From NCBI GenBank assembly GCA_023417065.1, contig JAEZGH010000015.1, forward strand, positions 1 through 26,663: 26,663 bases of DNA, read 5' to 3'. Position numbers and translations under genes: made by a program. The notes beneath the pieces were generated by a model. It ran no database searches. It was not told the DNA's origin and saw only the letters and a program-made list of their open reading frames with translations. The DNA is from Bacteroidota bacterium. Its GTDB lineage: Bacteria; Bacteroidota; Bacteroidia; Cytophagales; Cyclobacteriaceae. How positions within the stretch are numbered: position 1 is the first letter of the stretch; the number at the start of each line of letters is the position of its first letter. Of this stretch, positions 1-7,860 are shown piece after piece.

Positions 1-449
1 ATCGACTCAATTACCGGAATCAGTTCCTTATTTTGACTGGTCTTGAGTTTCACGATCTCCGCCAATGCAACCGCCGCGCTCCACCGAACCACCTTCCCCG
101 GATGTTCCGCGTTCTCAAGCAAATTTCGTACAGCCTTTTGGAGTTTCGTCGGAAACTGATGAGCGATATTACCGATTGCTCTTGCAGACTCCCACTTAAC
201 CCTCGGTGCATCGTCTGCAAGGGCTTCTGCAAGAAAGCTAAGCACCTCTGCGTTGCCGATTGCAGGATCAGTCCTGGTGACGTGCTCAAGCGCTTCGATA
301 CAGGTTGCCTTATTCGAAGGCTCCAGGTCCTTCGCAATTTTGATTAGCTCACCTACCCCGACCTTACGTTGAAGGAGTCCATTACCGATTGCCTTAACCC
401 TGGCTTTGCCCTTGAGTTGCTTGTCGGCTAAAATCTCCTCAATAGTCAT
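1..449 (-). CDS. HEAT-repeat protein, N-terminal part (runs off the left edge)
   Basis: Reading left from the ATG at 447-449, 149 codons are open with no stop before the window edge, so the gene is partial at its 3' end. The product is almost wholly helical. It contains alanine- and leucine-rich pairs of helices with the signature of HEAT/armadillo repeats, such as VKWESARAIGNIA near residue 85 and VRWSAAVALAEIV near residue 120. No signal peptide is visible and the start MTIEEIL looks cytoplasmic. HEAT repeats form protein-binding solenoids; the partner cannot be told from sequence. An open frame on the opposite strand at 33-347 is a shadow of this gene. The repeat call is fairly secure and the function is unknown. 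Confidence 0.75.
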   Translation of the reverse strand, partial: MTIEEILADKQLKGKARVKAIGNGLLQRKVGVGELIKIAKDLEPSNKATCIEALEHVTRTDPAIGNAEVLSFLAEALADDAPRVKWESARAIGNIAHQFPTKLQKAVRNLLENAEHPGKVVRWSAAVALAEIVKLKTSQNKELIPVIES

Positions 450-550
450 GGTCCGGGGCCGGCGGGCGTTGTTGTCCTTTACCAAAGTTCAATCAGGTTC
501 GCGGCAAAAGCAAATAAATCAACGCTCATTTACAACTGTATATTTTCTTG

Positions 551-3217
551 TCAAAATCTGAATTCACACTTGAGCAGGACGTACCTTGGCAACAACCGAT
601 ACTCCTGCGTCGTCGATCCGAGATCGCTGACCGACATACTTCGAAACGCGTCTGTGTTGGTCAGATTCTTACCGCTCAATTCGAGTAATAGTTTACTTTC
701 GATGATCTTGTAACGCGCCCCAAAATCGAGGAAGTAGTAGGTGTTTCGGCCGTGCGTTACGTCGAAAAAGTATCGGTCGCCCTTTACCTGAACGTCAACC
801 CTCGGATTGAAAATGAACGACAAATCGAGGAAACTCATGTTAGTGCCAAAGGAATTCTGTACCGGTTGCCTCACGTCGGATATTCTCCATTTGGTGCCCG
901 CGTGATAATTGAAAATTCCGGAAAACCCCGAGCGAACCTCAATACCAGCATTATACCCCCTGGTCACCACGTCTCGCAAAGCCCCGCTGTTCACACGATT
1001 CTGATATGCCATGCGGGAGTATCCCAGTTCCACTTTTATGTTTGAATTGATGACCGGGAGGAAATAGTCAACGTTTGATGATAGTGCCAGAAGACTTCTG
1101 TTGTCTGCCAGCATCCTCTCCGACTGCACCCAGTTTTGCCGAATCTCACTATCCGTAGAAAATACCCTGTAACCTTTGTTGTAGATCATAAAAAGGTTCG
1201 CAAAAAAACGGTCGGACCAATTTCCAAACTCATAATTCACAAACACGTCAGAGCCCCGCAGCTGCGTCAGTGAGCCAGTGCCTCTGGAGAAAGAACGGAA
1301 TCCCGTGAGGATGTAATTGCCGTAAATATCCTGGATGTCGGCATTTCGTGTCGTATATGAGTAGGATGTCCTGATCTTATTCATTTTGTTGATTCGCCAA
1401 TCCATGCCAAGACCAGGATTTACGAGAAGCCTTCCTTGCGTCGAACGCCCGTCGTTTTCAAGTTGGTTGTAAAGATGATGCACATCCAGTAGTCCCGTGA
1501 ATCCAAATTCCTTTAGCTTGAACCTGTATTTACCCTTGGCATAGGAATCATTTACCCCATACCTGGTGTCGTTTTGATATCCCGGGGGATATTCAGCGAT
1601 CGCTTCGTCGCCAATCAGGGCGAAGGCAGTGTGAAGTTGATCGAGTCTGAACTCATTTCCAACCTGAACCTCAAACAGGTGTCCGCCCTTTCTGCGATCC
1701 ATATAGTGAGCATTGATACCAGCGTAATACATCGTATTCGCACTTGACTGCCTTACCGAGTCGGGATCAAACACATCATCAAACAACCCATCATACAAAA
1801 ACCTGTTGATCGTATATTTTTGAGGTGCCGTTTCGCGTATGAACCGACCAGAAACCAGGAATACTTTCTTTTCGTCAATCCTGTTCGTCAGCCGAACCTC
1901 CTGACTTATCAGGGAAGCTTCGTGGTTCAGACCTTCACTGGTAGATTGGTCATTGAAGACGAGCTGAGAATTACCCCGGAAGTTGTCCAGACTGAAGCGC
2001 GTGGTCGCCTCCAGCACCTTTGACGCCGATGCTTTGTGAGTCACGTCAACTTTACCGTATGCTATCCGTTTTCGTGTGCGCAGGCGGTAGTCTTCCGTAT
2101 TTGTAAAGCTCAAACCGGGTACCAGGATCTCATCAATCGTCTGGCGGTAGAAGCGCAGCTCATCCCAATTAAAAAACGCAAGAGTCTTAATCTTGAGTTT
2201 GCTGGTTGGGTTGAAGATGTTATTCAGGGACACCAGCTCTGCGTTGTTGAAGTTAGTACGGCTCTGTTCGAAGTCCGGTGTCTCCGGTGAAAAAGTGAGC
2301 AGTTTTTCGGCGTGTTCCTCGTCACCGATGACAGCAGGTTCATCAGCGCGCACAGGGTAAACAAGATGATCGACCTCACCTGTCGCGTTGTCACCGATGT
2401 TATTCAGATTGGTAATGAAATACGACTTGTACTTCTTTCCGAAGTTCATCAGGTTGCCGCGAAGCTCATAGAAGTTGCCTGTGCCCAATCCACCCTGAAC
2501 GTTGCCGAACCACACGCTTTTGAATTGCTCATCCAGTTTCAGGTTGACCGCTACCTTGTCGCTTTCCTCAATGCCTTTTAAGAGAGGGTTGTTGGCGAAG
2601 TTCTTCAGCACCTCCACTTCCGCGATGGGATATGCCGGCATATTCTTCGACATGATGCGATAACCTTTTTCCATGAGGTCATCGCCGTCGACCATCAGTT
2701 TTTCAATTTCGCGGTTGCCGACCTTGATGGTGCCGTCACTGCCCACATTGACTCCTGGAATTTTTTTGAGCAGCTCTTCAACGGTTTTTTCGGTACCGTT
2801 TTTAAAGTACTCGACCTTATATCTGACAGTATCTTGCAGGACGAGGATGGATTCATCCCTTACGATCACTTCGTCGAGGACGAGCGGTTTTTCTTTCAGG
2901 AACACGTCCGGCAGAATTACCGATGCTCCGGGCGGGATAAGAACAGTGACATATTTTGTTTCGTAGCCGAGGTGGCTGAACTTAAGATAAGCATCCCTGG
3001 GAGCTTTTGCTTCAAGGCGGAAACCTCCGCTTTTGTCGGTGAAGCCGTAGTCGATCAGCGACGAGTCGTTTGCATTCATCAGCATTACGCTGACCTGATA
3101 GAGCGGCTTTTGCTCCATGCTGAATACAAATCCCTGGACAGGTTGCTGACTAAGACAGGGGGCCGAACATAAGCAGATAAGGAGTGTGTAAAAGCTAACG
3201 GAGAGCCTCATCTTCAT
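551..3217 (-). CDS. TonB-dependent-receptor-like outer-membrane protein with carboxypeptidase-regulatory N-domain
   Basis: The 888-residue product starts with a signal peptide (residues 1-24, ending CLSQQ). A carboxypeptidase-D regulatory-like beta-sandwich follows at about 26-110, recognisable from the FTDKSGGFRLEA and FSHLGYETK stretches. Next comes a plug-like region at about 113-215, including VEELLKKIPGVNV and the VEVLKN stretch. The rest is a long beta-barrel ending in a C-terminal phenylalanine, as outer-membrane barrels do. No TonB box can be assigned. The open frame extends upstream to 3457, but those codons lie inside the GLPGLI gene. The ATG at 3217 directly precedes the signal peptide and is preferred; an alternative ATG lies at 3211. 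The gene overlaps the end of the GLPGLI gene by 23 bp, so co-transcription and translational coupling are likely. This pairing recurs across Bacteroidota. The substrate is unknown. Confidence 0.88.
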   Translation of the reverse strand: MKMRLSVSFYTLLICLCSAPCLSQQPVQGFVFSMEQKPLYQVSVMLMNANDSSLIDYGFTDKSGGFRLEAKAPRDAYLKFSHLGYETKYVTVLIPPGASVILPDVFLKEKPLVLDEVIVRDESILVLQDTVRYKVEYFKNGTEKTVEELLKKIPGVNVGSDGTIKVGNREIEKLMVDGDDLMEKGYRIMSKNMPAYPIAEVEVLKNFANNPLLKGIEESDKVAVNLKLDEQFKSVWFGNVQGGLGTGNFYELRGNLMNFGKKYKSYFITNLNNIGDNATGEVDHLVYPVRADEPAVIGDEEHAEKLLTFSPETPDFEQSRTNFNNAELVSLNNIFNPTSKLKIKTLAFFNWDELRFYRQTIDEILVPGLSFTNTEDYRLRTRKRIAYGKVDVTHKASASKVLEATTRFSLDNFRGNSQLVFNDQSTSEGLNHEASLISQEVRLTNRIDEKKVFLVSGRFIRETAPQKYTINRFLYDGLFDDVFDPDSVRQSSANTMYYAGINAHYMDRRKGGHLFEVQVGNEFRLDQLHTAFALIGDEAIAEYPPGYQNDTRYGVNDSYAKGKYRFKLKEFGFTGLLDVHHLYNQLENDGRSTQGRLLVNPGLGMDWRINKMNKIRTSYSYTTRNADIQDIYGNYILTGFRSFSRGTGSLTQLRGSDVFVNYEFGNWSDRFFANLFMIYNKGYRVFSTDSEIRQNWVQSERMLADNRSLLALSSNVDYFLPVINSNIKVELGYSRMAYQNRVNSGALRDVVTRGYNAGIEVRSGFSGIFNYHAGTKWRISDVRQPVQNSFGTNMSFLDLSFIFNPRVDVQVKGDRYFFDVTHGRNTYYFLDFGARYKIIESKLLLELSGKNLTNTDAFRSMSVSDLGSTTQEYRLLPRYVLLKCEFRF

Positions 3218-4019
3218 ATTCGAGTTCAATGCCGCCAACAGGTTTTGATGTCTTGAGCTCCATTCTCGCGCCACGGGGAAGCTTCGCTTTGATAAACTTT
3301 TCAAACTCGATTCCCTGTTGATCGAAAAGCTCCAGATATTCGCCAAGAGTGACGCGGCGGGCATCCTGTCTGAATGCCACTGTATTGCCTTTCGAGTTCT
3401 CATCTTCAAGTGGTACCTTAACGGACGTAGCGTGGAACACCACTTCGTTTCTTTCATCCGTCACACTTAAAATCAATCCGGGTAATCCGTTGAACTTGAA
3501 TGGCCCGGCCTTTGTCGGAATTTCAGGAGCAAACCATACAACATATTTCCTTCCACGGAACTCGCATGTCGCTTTTTGAACCCTGATACCACTCAATACA
3601 TTGAATTCGTTATCGATTTTCCAGTTGATATCGTTTCTTTTCTCTTTTATCAAAAAGGGCTTTGGCCCGCCATCGTTCAGCAACGCCATTTGCGTATGAA
3701 TGGAATCATTAACGAAGTCAACCTTCAGAATATGACGCACGGATTTAAACGTGATTTTATACGACAGTTCGACCTCATTATCAGAATTTGACACCAGCTG
3801 TGGGCGGTCTTCTTCAGACACTTCTGTCTCGAAGAAAATTGACGAATCAGCGCCGAATAACAGAATGTATTTCGCAGTTACTGGCGTTCCATCAAAATTG
3901 AGTGTTCTGTCATAAGATACCTCTCCCATATAGCGGATCACTTGAGATTGGCCCTGCGCACTCATACATTGAATGCACAGTAGAATAAGCATAGAAAGTA
4001 GATAAAGAGATTTTTTCAT
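3195..4019 (-). CDS. GLPGLI family protein (exported)
   Basis: The 274-residue product has a signal peptide (about 1-22). The family-naming hexapeptide GLPGLI is present exactly, at residues 178-183, inside the typical FKFNGLPGLILSV context. An upstream stretch around residues 157-175 (GRKYVVWFAPEIP) also fits the family. These proteins are predicted to be periplasmic or outer-membrane-associated, and their biochemical role is not established. The gene lies directly upstream of the outer-membrane barrel gene and overlaps it by 23 bp, the usual arrangement for this family, which suggests a joint role at the outer membrane. A TATGTTTG sequence on the minus strand at 4056-4049, about 30 bp before the start, matches the TAnnTTTG -7 box of Bacteroidota, but no good -33 TTG stands at the right distance. 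Confidence 0.93.
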   Translation of the reverse strand: MKKSLYLLSMLILLCIQCMSAQGQSQVIRYMGEVSYDRTLNFDGTPVTAKYILLFGADSSIFFETEVSEEDRPQLVSNSDNEVELSYKITFKSVRHILKVDFVNDSIHTQMALLNDGGPKPFLIKEKRNDINWKIDNEFNVLSGIRVQKATCEFRGRKYVVWFAPEIPTKAGPFKFNGLPGLILSVTDERNEVVFHATSVKVPLEDENSKGNTVAFRQDARRVTLGEYLELFDQQGIEFEKFIKAKLPRGARMELKTSKPVGGIELEYEDEALR

Positions 4020-4041
4020 AACGGTATAAGTATAGAACTAG

Positions 4042-4070
4042 GCCCGGCAAACATATTGCCGGGCTTTTTT
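4042..4070 (+). terminator. Perfect 9-bp hairpin followed by six T (plus strand)
   Basis: GCCCGGCAA at 4042-4050 pairs perfectly with TTGCCGGGC at 4056-4064 across a 5-nt loop, and TTTTTT follows at 4065-4070. This is a textbook intrinsic terminator in the plus direction, yet no plus-strand gene precedes it. In the minus direction it lies 12 bp past the stop of the gene ending at 4077, so it could end the small-gene pair, although it then lacks a good U-tract. Its loop and right arm also hold the TATGTTTG promoter-like box of the GLPGLI gene. Confidence 0.6.
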
Positions 4071-4076
4071 ATTTTC

Positions 4077-4367
4077 TTAGAAGGTTCGATCAAACCAGGC
4101 TACGACTTGCAGTTTTGTACACTGCCACCACGTAACATCATGGAACGTCATCTCGCCTTTCACCGAACCACCGCCAGGGATATCATGATCAATTTTGACT
4201 GTGCAATCCTTTCGAACATCATCCGACCCCGTATTCGGTTCGATATATTCAAGCCGATCTCCTGATTCAATACCCTGGCCCAGGTGATGCCCAACGGTTG
4301 TTGAGGCTGACGTGAGGAATGCCATACAGATCAGGGTAGTTGCTATTATTAGATACTCGAGTTTCAT
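4077..4367 (-). CDS. Small exported protein, paralogue of the gene immediately upstream
   Basis: The 96-residue product begins MKLEYLIIATT and has a signal peptide of about 22 residues, so the mature protein is small and predicted to be periplasmic. The start ATG at 4367 overlaps the stop of the preceding gene as ATGA, which strongly suggests translational coupling. The open frame runs upstream to 4400, but that extension lies inside the neighbour. The mature part shares the pattern DCTVK, then a VKG/VEG stretch about 10-14 residues later, then a second cysteine, with the 4364-4672 product. The two cysteines may form a disulphide. I do not recognise the family and assign no function. Confidence 0.72.
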   Translation of the reverse strand: MKLEYLIIATTLICMAFLTSASTTVGHHLGQGIESGDRLEYIEPNTGSDDVRKDCTVKIDHDIPGGGSVKGEMTFHDVTWWQCTKLQVVAWFDRTF

Positions 4368-4672
4368 TTGGACATTGCTTCTTTGAGGACCTGCACACAA
4401 GATTTTCCCACGATAGTGACTGTGCCTTCTACTTTCGTAGGGTTTCCGTTCCTATCGGTGATTGTAAGTTCCATTTTTACAGTACAATCTTCGAAAAGAA
4501 AGTCAGTCTCTTGAGCATAAGAATAGCCGTCGACAAGCTCGATACCATCCCCTACAACAACATTTTCGATTATTTCATCGGCTGCAGATTGTGTTTCAGC
4601 CTTTTTTTCTGTTCCTGCAAATGCCAGGGAACTCATTAACATGAGCGTTAATACAACAAGTACATTTTTCAT
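4364..4672 (-). CDS. Small exported protein, first gene of a coupled paralogous pair
   Basis: The 102-residue product has a clear signal peptide ending ...SSLAFA, giving a mature protein of about 83 residues with two cysteines. It shares a core with the product encoded downstream: (E/K)DCTVK(M/I), a VEG/VKG strand and a C-terminal cysteine. The pair therefore looks like a tandem duplication that has diverged strongly. The two genes overlap by 4 bp (ATGA). No known domain is recognised. The 306 bp upstream hold no gene, so transcription of the pair probably begins there. Confidence 0.75.
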   Translation of the reverse strand: MKNVLVVLTLMLMSSLAFAGTEKKAETQSAADEIIENVVVGDGIELVDGYSYAQETDFLFEDCTVKMELTITDRNGNPTKVEGTVTIVGKSCVQVLKEAMSK

Positions 4673-4978
4673 TTTAACAACGGTTTAGATTTGTGCCTAC
4701 TTTCAGTTTTCAGGTCGCTGTTTCGGCGTCGTCCGACCAGATCTCACCAACGGTTTCGACTGCAGGGTTTGGCCAGGCCTACAGTCCCGACATTCTGCTT
4801 TCTATTATCGCGCGATCAATAGCAGCATCTATGCAATTATAATGAAATGAAAAAAAAATAGCCGTTGATTAACGGTTAATTACGGATAAAATTGAGCTGG
4901 TGAAAACACAGCAGAACCCTGAATTCTCAGACCTGAATTTTGAAAGGCGCGGGGCAATACTCACAACTCCCATGCCAC
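4673..4978. other. Gene-free spacer upstream of the small exported pair
   Basis: No open frame with coding character is seen in these 306 bp. A short 7-bp-period stretch, TTTCAGT then TTTCAGG, lies at 4701-4714. A weaker one with GAATTCT and GAATTTT spaced 14 bp apart lies at about 4921-4942. The stretch around 4840-4880 is A-rich. A promoter for the minus-strand pair should lie near 4680-4740, but no convincing -7/-33 pair could be assigned. Confidence 0.5.
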
Positions 4979-5716
4979 TCACTCGCCTTCCAGGTCGCGA
5001 TCAATCTCCTCGATCTCTTTAATTACAAGCACTTTTCCCGATGCTGCCAACGTATCTGCAATCGAATATGCCAGAGCCTTCAGATAGATGCTTTCATGCG
5101 GCGTTTCAGCCAGCCTCCAATATAGATTTTTGAGATTCTCGTACTCACCCAACTCGATCACCTTCCAATACCTCATAGTATTTCGCTCAAAATATTTAGC
5201 TGAATCGCCTTCAAACGTTATGTATCCCTCAACAGTAAAGTAGTCCAGCCGCTTGTGAAGCGTTTGCTTTCTGTCGGGTGAAATTGGTTTGAAGTCCGCA
5301 TCGGTTGGAATCAACTCCTTTGTGCCGCGGGTAATAAAAAACATCTCGTCTGAAGATTCGTGGCCCTTGACACGAAAATGACTCTTATGCGGCGATGGGG
5401 AAAGGTTGTGCAGTCTGATCCCAAATCCATTATCCGGAAGGCCGGGATAACGGGAGAACCTGCCTTTGGAGACCGAACCAACGGAATTATCGCGCGATTG
5501 CAATTGTTCACTCAACATGTAAAATGAATTTTCTTCATCAGCGTCAGCAGTAAGTGAAAGTTCCAGACGCAAAATCCCGTCCGGCGTCTCCCAGCGGCCT
5601 TCGAAAGTTTCCCAATTCTCCTCGGGGATATTGTCCAACGAGAACGCAGGATCAGTTTTCTCTTGCTTGAGTATACAACCACTTGTAAACAGAATTAAAA
5701 ACAAAATACTTCTCAT
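4979..5716 (-). CDS. Lipoprotein of unknown function
   Basis: The 245-residue product starts MRSILFLILFTSGC, a short hydrophobic signal with a lipobox cysteine at residue 14, so it should be anchored to a membrane by lipid. The frame extends eight codons further up, but the ATG at 5716 sits directly before the signal. The N-terminal half contains a WETFEGRWETPDGILRLEL stretch that reads like a calycin-type or small beta-barrel strand pattern. The C-terminal part, about residues 160-225 with FTVEGYITFEGDSA, could be an OB-like fold resembling the C-terminal domain of NlpE-type lipoproteins. That resemblance is weak and from memory. The gene stands alone, with gaps on both sides. Confidence 0.75.
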   Translation of the reverse strand: MRSILFLILFTSGCILKQEKTDPAFSLDNIPEENWETFEGRWETPDGILRLELSLTADADEENSFYMLSEQLQSRDNSVGSVSKGRFSRYPGLPDNGFGIRLHNLSPSPHKSHFRVKGHESSDEMFFITRGTKELIPTDADFKPISPDRKQTLHKRLDYFTVEGYITFEGDSAKYFERNTMRYWKVIELGEYENLKNLYWRLAETPHESIYLKALAYSIADTLAASGKVLVIKEIEEIDRDLEGE

Positions 5717-5885
5717 AACGGTAATTTTGTTAACAGGCAAATCGATCCGTAGGGAATACCTTAACGCTAATATACTAAATGTAACCGGCTACGTGGGACA
5801 AGGTGGCCTGGGGGCAGGTGAACAAACTCCCGGGCTATTTTCGCCTCTCCTTACTAAAGAAATCCTGAATAATCCAATGTAAACC

Positions 5886-6377
5886 TTATTTTGCCAATGG
5901 CGTTTGAGCCACGGAGCTTGACTTATCCAAAGCCAGAAAAGTACAAACCAGCCCGGCCAGCCAAATGAACGACCTGACCCAGTTCATCCTTCCCCATTCA
6001 GAAGCTACTCTCGAAAGTATTTCAGTATCCGGAAGGCTCGGTGAAAGAAACATGATTTCATTTCTGGGATAAAACCAGGAGAAGGTTAAAATCATGGATG
6101 ATGTATAGCACAATAACGCCAGCCCCAGAAATATCCGCGCCGGCGTAGTTTTTTTCCAAAACAGCATTAACGCCAACACTGTCAGGACCAAATTGGTCGG
6201 GTCTATCAGTTGGAAAAATGTTCCAGGGTTGGCAACGACAAAGAAATCTCTGGTAGCCGTGATAGAATACGGGATATTGCTTTCCCAGTTCGCTGCGTTA
6301 ACAATGGAGTTGTAGATGTTGGTAAAAAACAATCCGCTGGAAAGGCAAACGCATAAATAGAGCACTATCTTGTTCAT
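5886..6377 (-). CDS. Four-helix membrane protein, DUF1772-like
   Basis: The 163-residue product has four predicted membrane spans, at about residues 2-24, 55-74, 82-103 and 132-150. The order of spans, the NPGTFFQLIDP segment and the W(G)RMN(W) motif before the last span match the DUF1772 pattern as I recall it. That family is related to anthrone-oxygenase-like proteins, but enzymatic activity cannot be claimed here. It lies 62 bp downstream of an AraC-type regulator on the same strand and may be co-transcribed with it or controlled by it. Confidence 0.7.
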   Translation of the reverse strand: MNKIVLYLCVCLSSGLFFTNIYNSIVNAANWESNIPYSITATRDFFVVANPGTFFQLIDPTNLVLTVLALMLFWKKTTPARIFLGLALLCYTSSMILTFSWFYPRNEIMFLSPSLPDTEILSRVASEWGRMNWVRSFIWLAGLVCTFLALDKSSSVAQTPLAK

Positions 6378-6439
6378 GTTGTGTCATTTTAATGCAAAGC
6401 TATCTGTAAGCGAAAGCCGCCATAGTAAAAAAACGACAA

Positions 6440-7288
6440 TCAGATCCGGTCCCAATCGAGCTGAAACCGTAAACGCTGCTCCGATAAGTCCCTGTGTGCG
6501 GCCCTGGGGGTGACTTTGGCGAATTCCTTGAAATCCTTTATGAAATGCGTTTGGTCGTAATACCCCACCTGGTATGTCAAATCCGTCCACGACGTGACGG
6601 GGTTGTTTTCAACGATCTTGAATGCCTTATGAAACCTGGTTATCCTCGCATACATTTTTGCAGGCATCCCTAATCGTTCCTTGCATTTCCGTTCAAAACT
6701 TCGAAGACTCATACAGGCCATTCGGGCTATCTCATCCAGACTCGTGTTGTAATTGATCACGAGATGCTGCAGAGCATGGTCAATCGGTAAAAGATCCCTG
6801 ACTCGAGACAACTTCTTCAGAAAATACGACTGAACAATACTCCCCAGTTCGCGCAACGCGATAGTCTCATATGATTTATCCAGAAGCTCTTCAATTTCCC
6901 TGCCTATAACTTCCCGTGCGCTGTAGCCGTTATCAAATAATTCCGTCATCGGGATGTTTAAAAACCGGTTGAGTCCACCAGGTTGGAAAATAATTGCCAC
7001 GGCTTTATGGCTTTCCTCGGCGAGTAGTTTAAAGGGAGTAATCTGTGGTCCAATCAAGGTACAGGCTGTAACGGGATTGAATGTGTGTTCTCCTGCTTTC
7101 CTCGACTTAAACCGCGTAAAAAAATTGATAAACATTGCCTGGTCAGGCGAAGGCATATAATTGCCTTGCATCTTGATGGCAGTACTACCAAAATCAGCTG
7201 AGATAATGACGATGTTTCTTATCAACGACCGCAGCGCAGGATGAACAGTACATTGTTCGGTGAAGATTCTGGGGCTTTCGTGGTTCAT
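6440..7288 (-). CDS. AraC family transcriptional regulator
   Basis: The 282-residue protein carries a C-terminal AraC/XylS DNA-binding domain at about 183-268. The first helix-turn-helix is around SLDEIARMACMSLRSFERK. The second is around WTDLTYQVGYYDQTHFIKDF and ends in the family hallmark of an F...TP pattern (FAKVTP). The N-terminal 170 residues look like the sensor half seen in other Bacteroidota AraC proteins; the ligand is unknown. The ATG at 7288 is the natural start. The DUF1772-like gene directly downstream is the obvious target or operon partner. The upstream region contains two exact GCCTGTT heptamers (7304-7317), then a 16-bp palindrome and an 11-bp repeat array further away. Confidence 0.92.
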   Translation of the reverse strand: MNHESPRIFTEQCTVHPALRSLIRNIVIISADFGSTAIKMQGNYMPSPDQAMFINFFTRFKSRKAGEHTFNPVTACTLIGPQITPFKLLAEESHKAVAIIFQPGGLNRFLNIPMTELFDNGYSAREVIGREIEELLDKSYETIALRELGSIVQSYFLKKLSRVRDLLPIDHALQHLVINYNTSLDEIARMACMSLRSFERKCKERLGMPAKMYARITRFHKAFKIVENNPVTSWTDLTYQVGYYDQTHFIKDFKEFAKVTPRAAHRDLSEQRLRFQLDWDRI

Positions 7289-7340
7289 CCTTCAAGGGAT
7301 AAGGCCTGTTGCCTGTTAAATATACAAAATGCTCCCGTCA

Positions 7341-7361
7341 ATCATGAATCAGAAATCTCCC
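7341..7361. repeat. Heptad-period repeat, ATCAGAA class
   Basis: Units ATCATGA and ATCAGAA followed by a third ATC-starting heptamer, in exact 7-bp register. The same word class recurs at 7721-7741, and in reverse complement at 18118-18145 and 18187-18207. Confidence 0.55.
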
Positions 7362-7545
7362 ACCGATCGCACAGAAGGCAAAGGAGAATTGTGCATTGAA
7401 CTTTATTCACCCTTCCTGGACGTCCCCGACAACTCCTGACCAGGCAATGATCACCCCTGAAACTTGAATCTTTCCGCAGCACGAAAAATCTCCTAACCGG
7501 CATCCTCATAACTTGTCCGGACCGAATATCAATAGTACATAACCC

Positions 7546-7561
7546 GTACCTATATAGGTAC
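7546..7561. promoter_or_regulatory. Perfect 16-bp palindrome, candidate operator
   Basis: GTACCTATATAGGTAC reads identically on both strands, with no spacer and no mismatch. It touches the first unit of the 11-bp tandem array. Such a dyad is the usual form of a dimeric regulator's binding site. It lies about 258 bp upstream of the AraC gene and 300 bp upstream of the propeller gene, so the controlled promoter is uncertain. Confidence 0.45.
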
Positions 7562-7614
7562 AGCTTATATACGGGTTATATACAGCTTATATACAGGTTA
7601 TATACAGGTTATCT
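7560..7614. repeat. Five tandem 11-bp direct repeats
   Basis: Five consecutive 11-bp units start at 7560, 7571, 7582, 7593 and 7604. The consensus is ACAGSTTATAT, with one variant unit (ACGGGTTATAT) and a last unit ending TCT. The 11-bp period is close to one helical turn, so each unit presents the same face of the DNA. The TTATATACA spanning each unit junction distantly resembles a DnaA box, but no replication gene is nearby. Confidence 0.85.
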
Positions 7615-7720
7615 CACTAGCTAGATTGGTGTTTAAACGTGCAAATTGTGTACAAATAAGCGGTTCAGCACCTCATGGCTGAACCCAGGAACGCATGGGA
7701 AATACCGTAATACGTTCTCA

Positions 7721-7741
7721 ATCTGGAATCAGAAATACATC
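7721..7741. repeat. Heptad-period repeat, ATCAGAA class
   Basis: ATCTGGA and ATCAGAA followed by ATACATC, three units in 7-bp register. The ATCAGAA unit also occurs at 7348-7354. Confidence 0.5.
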
Positions 7742-7810
7742 TCTCGCATCCAACGAATCGCACAGAAGTTAACACAGCGGACATATGGTTTAGTCGTGGT
7801 CTGGCCCAAT

Positions 7811-7831
7811 CAGAAACTGGAAATCAGAAAT
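7811..7831. repeat. Heptad-period repeat just upstream of the propeller gene
   Basis: Units CAGAAAC, TGGAAAT and CAGAAAT lie in 7-bp register 30-50 bp before the ATG at 7861. The 16-mer at 7820-7835, GAAATCAGAAATCAAT, recurs exactly in the same orientation relative to the gene at the start of the Crp/Fnr gene (18130-18115, minus strand). Confidence 0.6.
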
Positions 7832-7860
7832 CAATATTATCTTGCGTCGGATTGGCCACC

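Larger units (their letters stand above)
7289..7860. other. 572-bp gene-free region between divergent genes, rich in repeats
   Basis: This region separates the AraC gene (minus) from the propeller gene (plus) and should hold both promoters. It contains two adjacent GCCTGTT units at 7304-7317, heptad-period stretches at 7341-7361, 7721-7741 and 7811-7831, a 16-bp perfect palindrome at 7546-7561 and an 11-bp tandem array at 7560-7614. No open frame in it shows coding character; those seen at 7646-7864 run through the repeats. Confidence 0.6.

Noticed and set aside
33..347. Plus-strand frame at the left edge
   Set aside because: It is opposite the HEAT-repeat gene, whose translation has clear repeat structure. 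The plus frame is cysteine- and arginine-rich without motifs.
3218..3457. 80-codon extension of the outer-membrane barrel protein
   Set aside because: It lies inside the GLPGLI gene on the same strand in another frame. The signal peptide begins at 3217.
7560..7614. CRISPR array or replication origin iterons
   Set aside because: The units are contiguous 11-mers with no spacers. The DnaA-box resemblance is imperfect and no replication gene is nearby.
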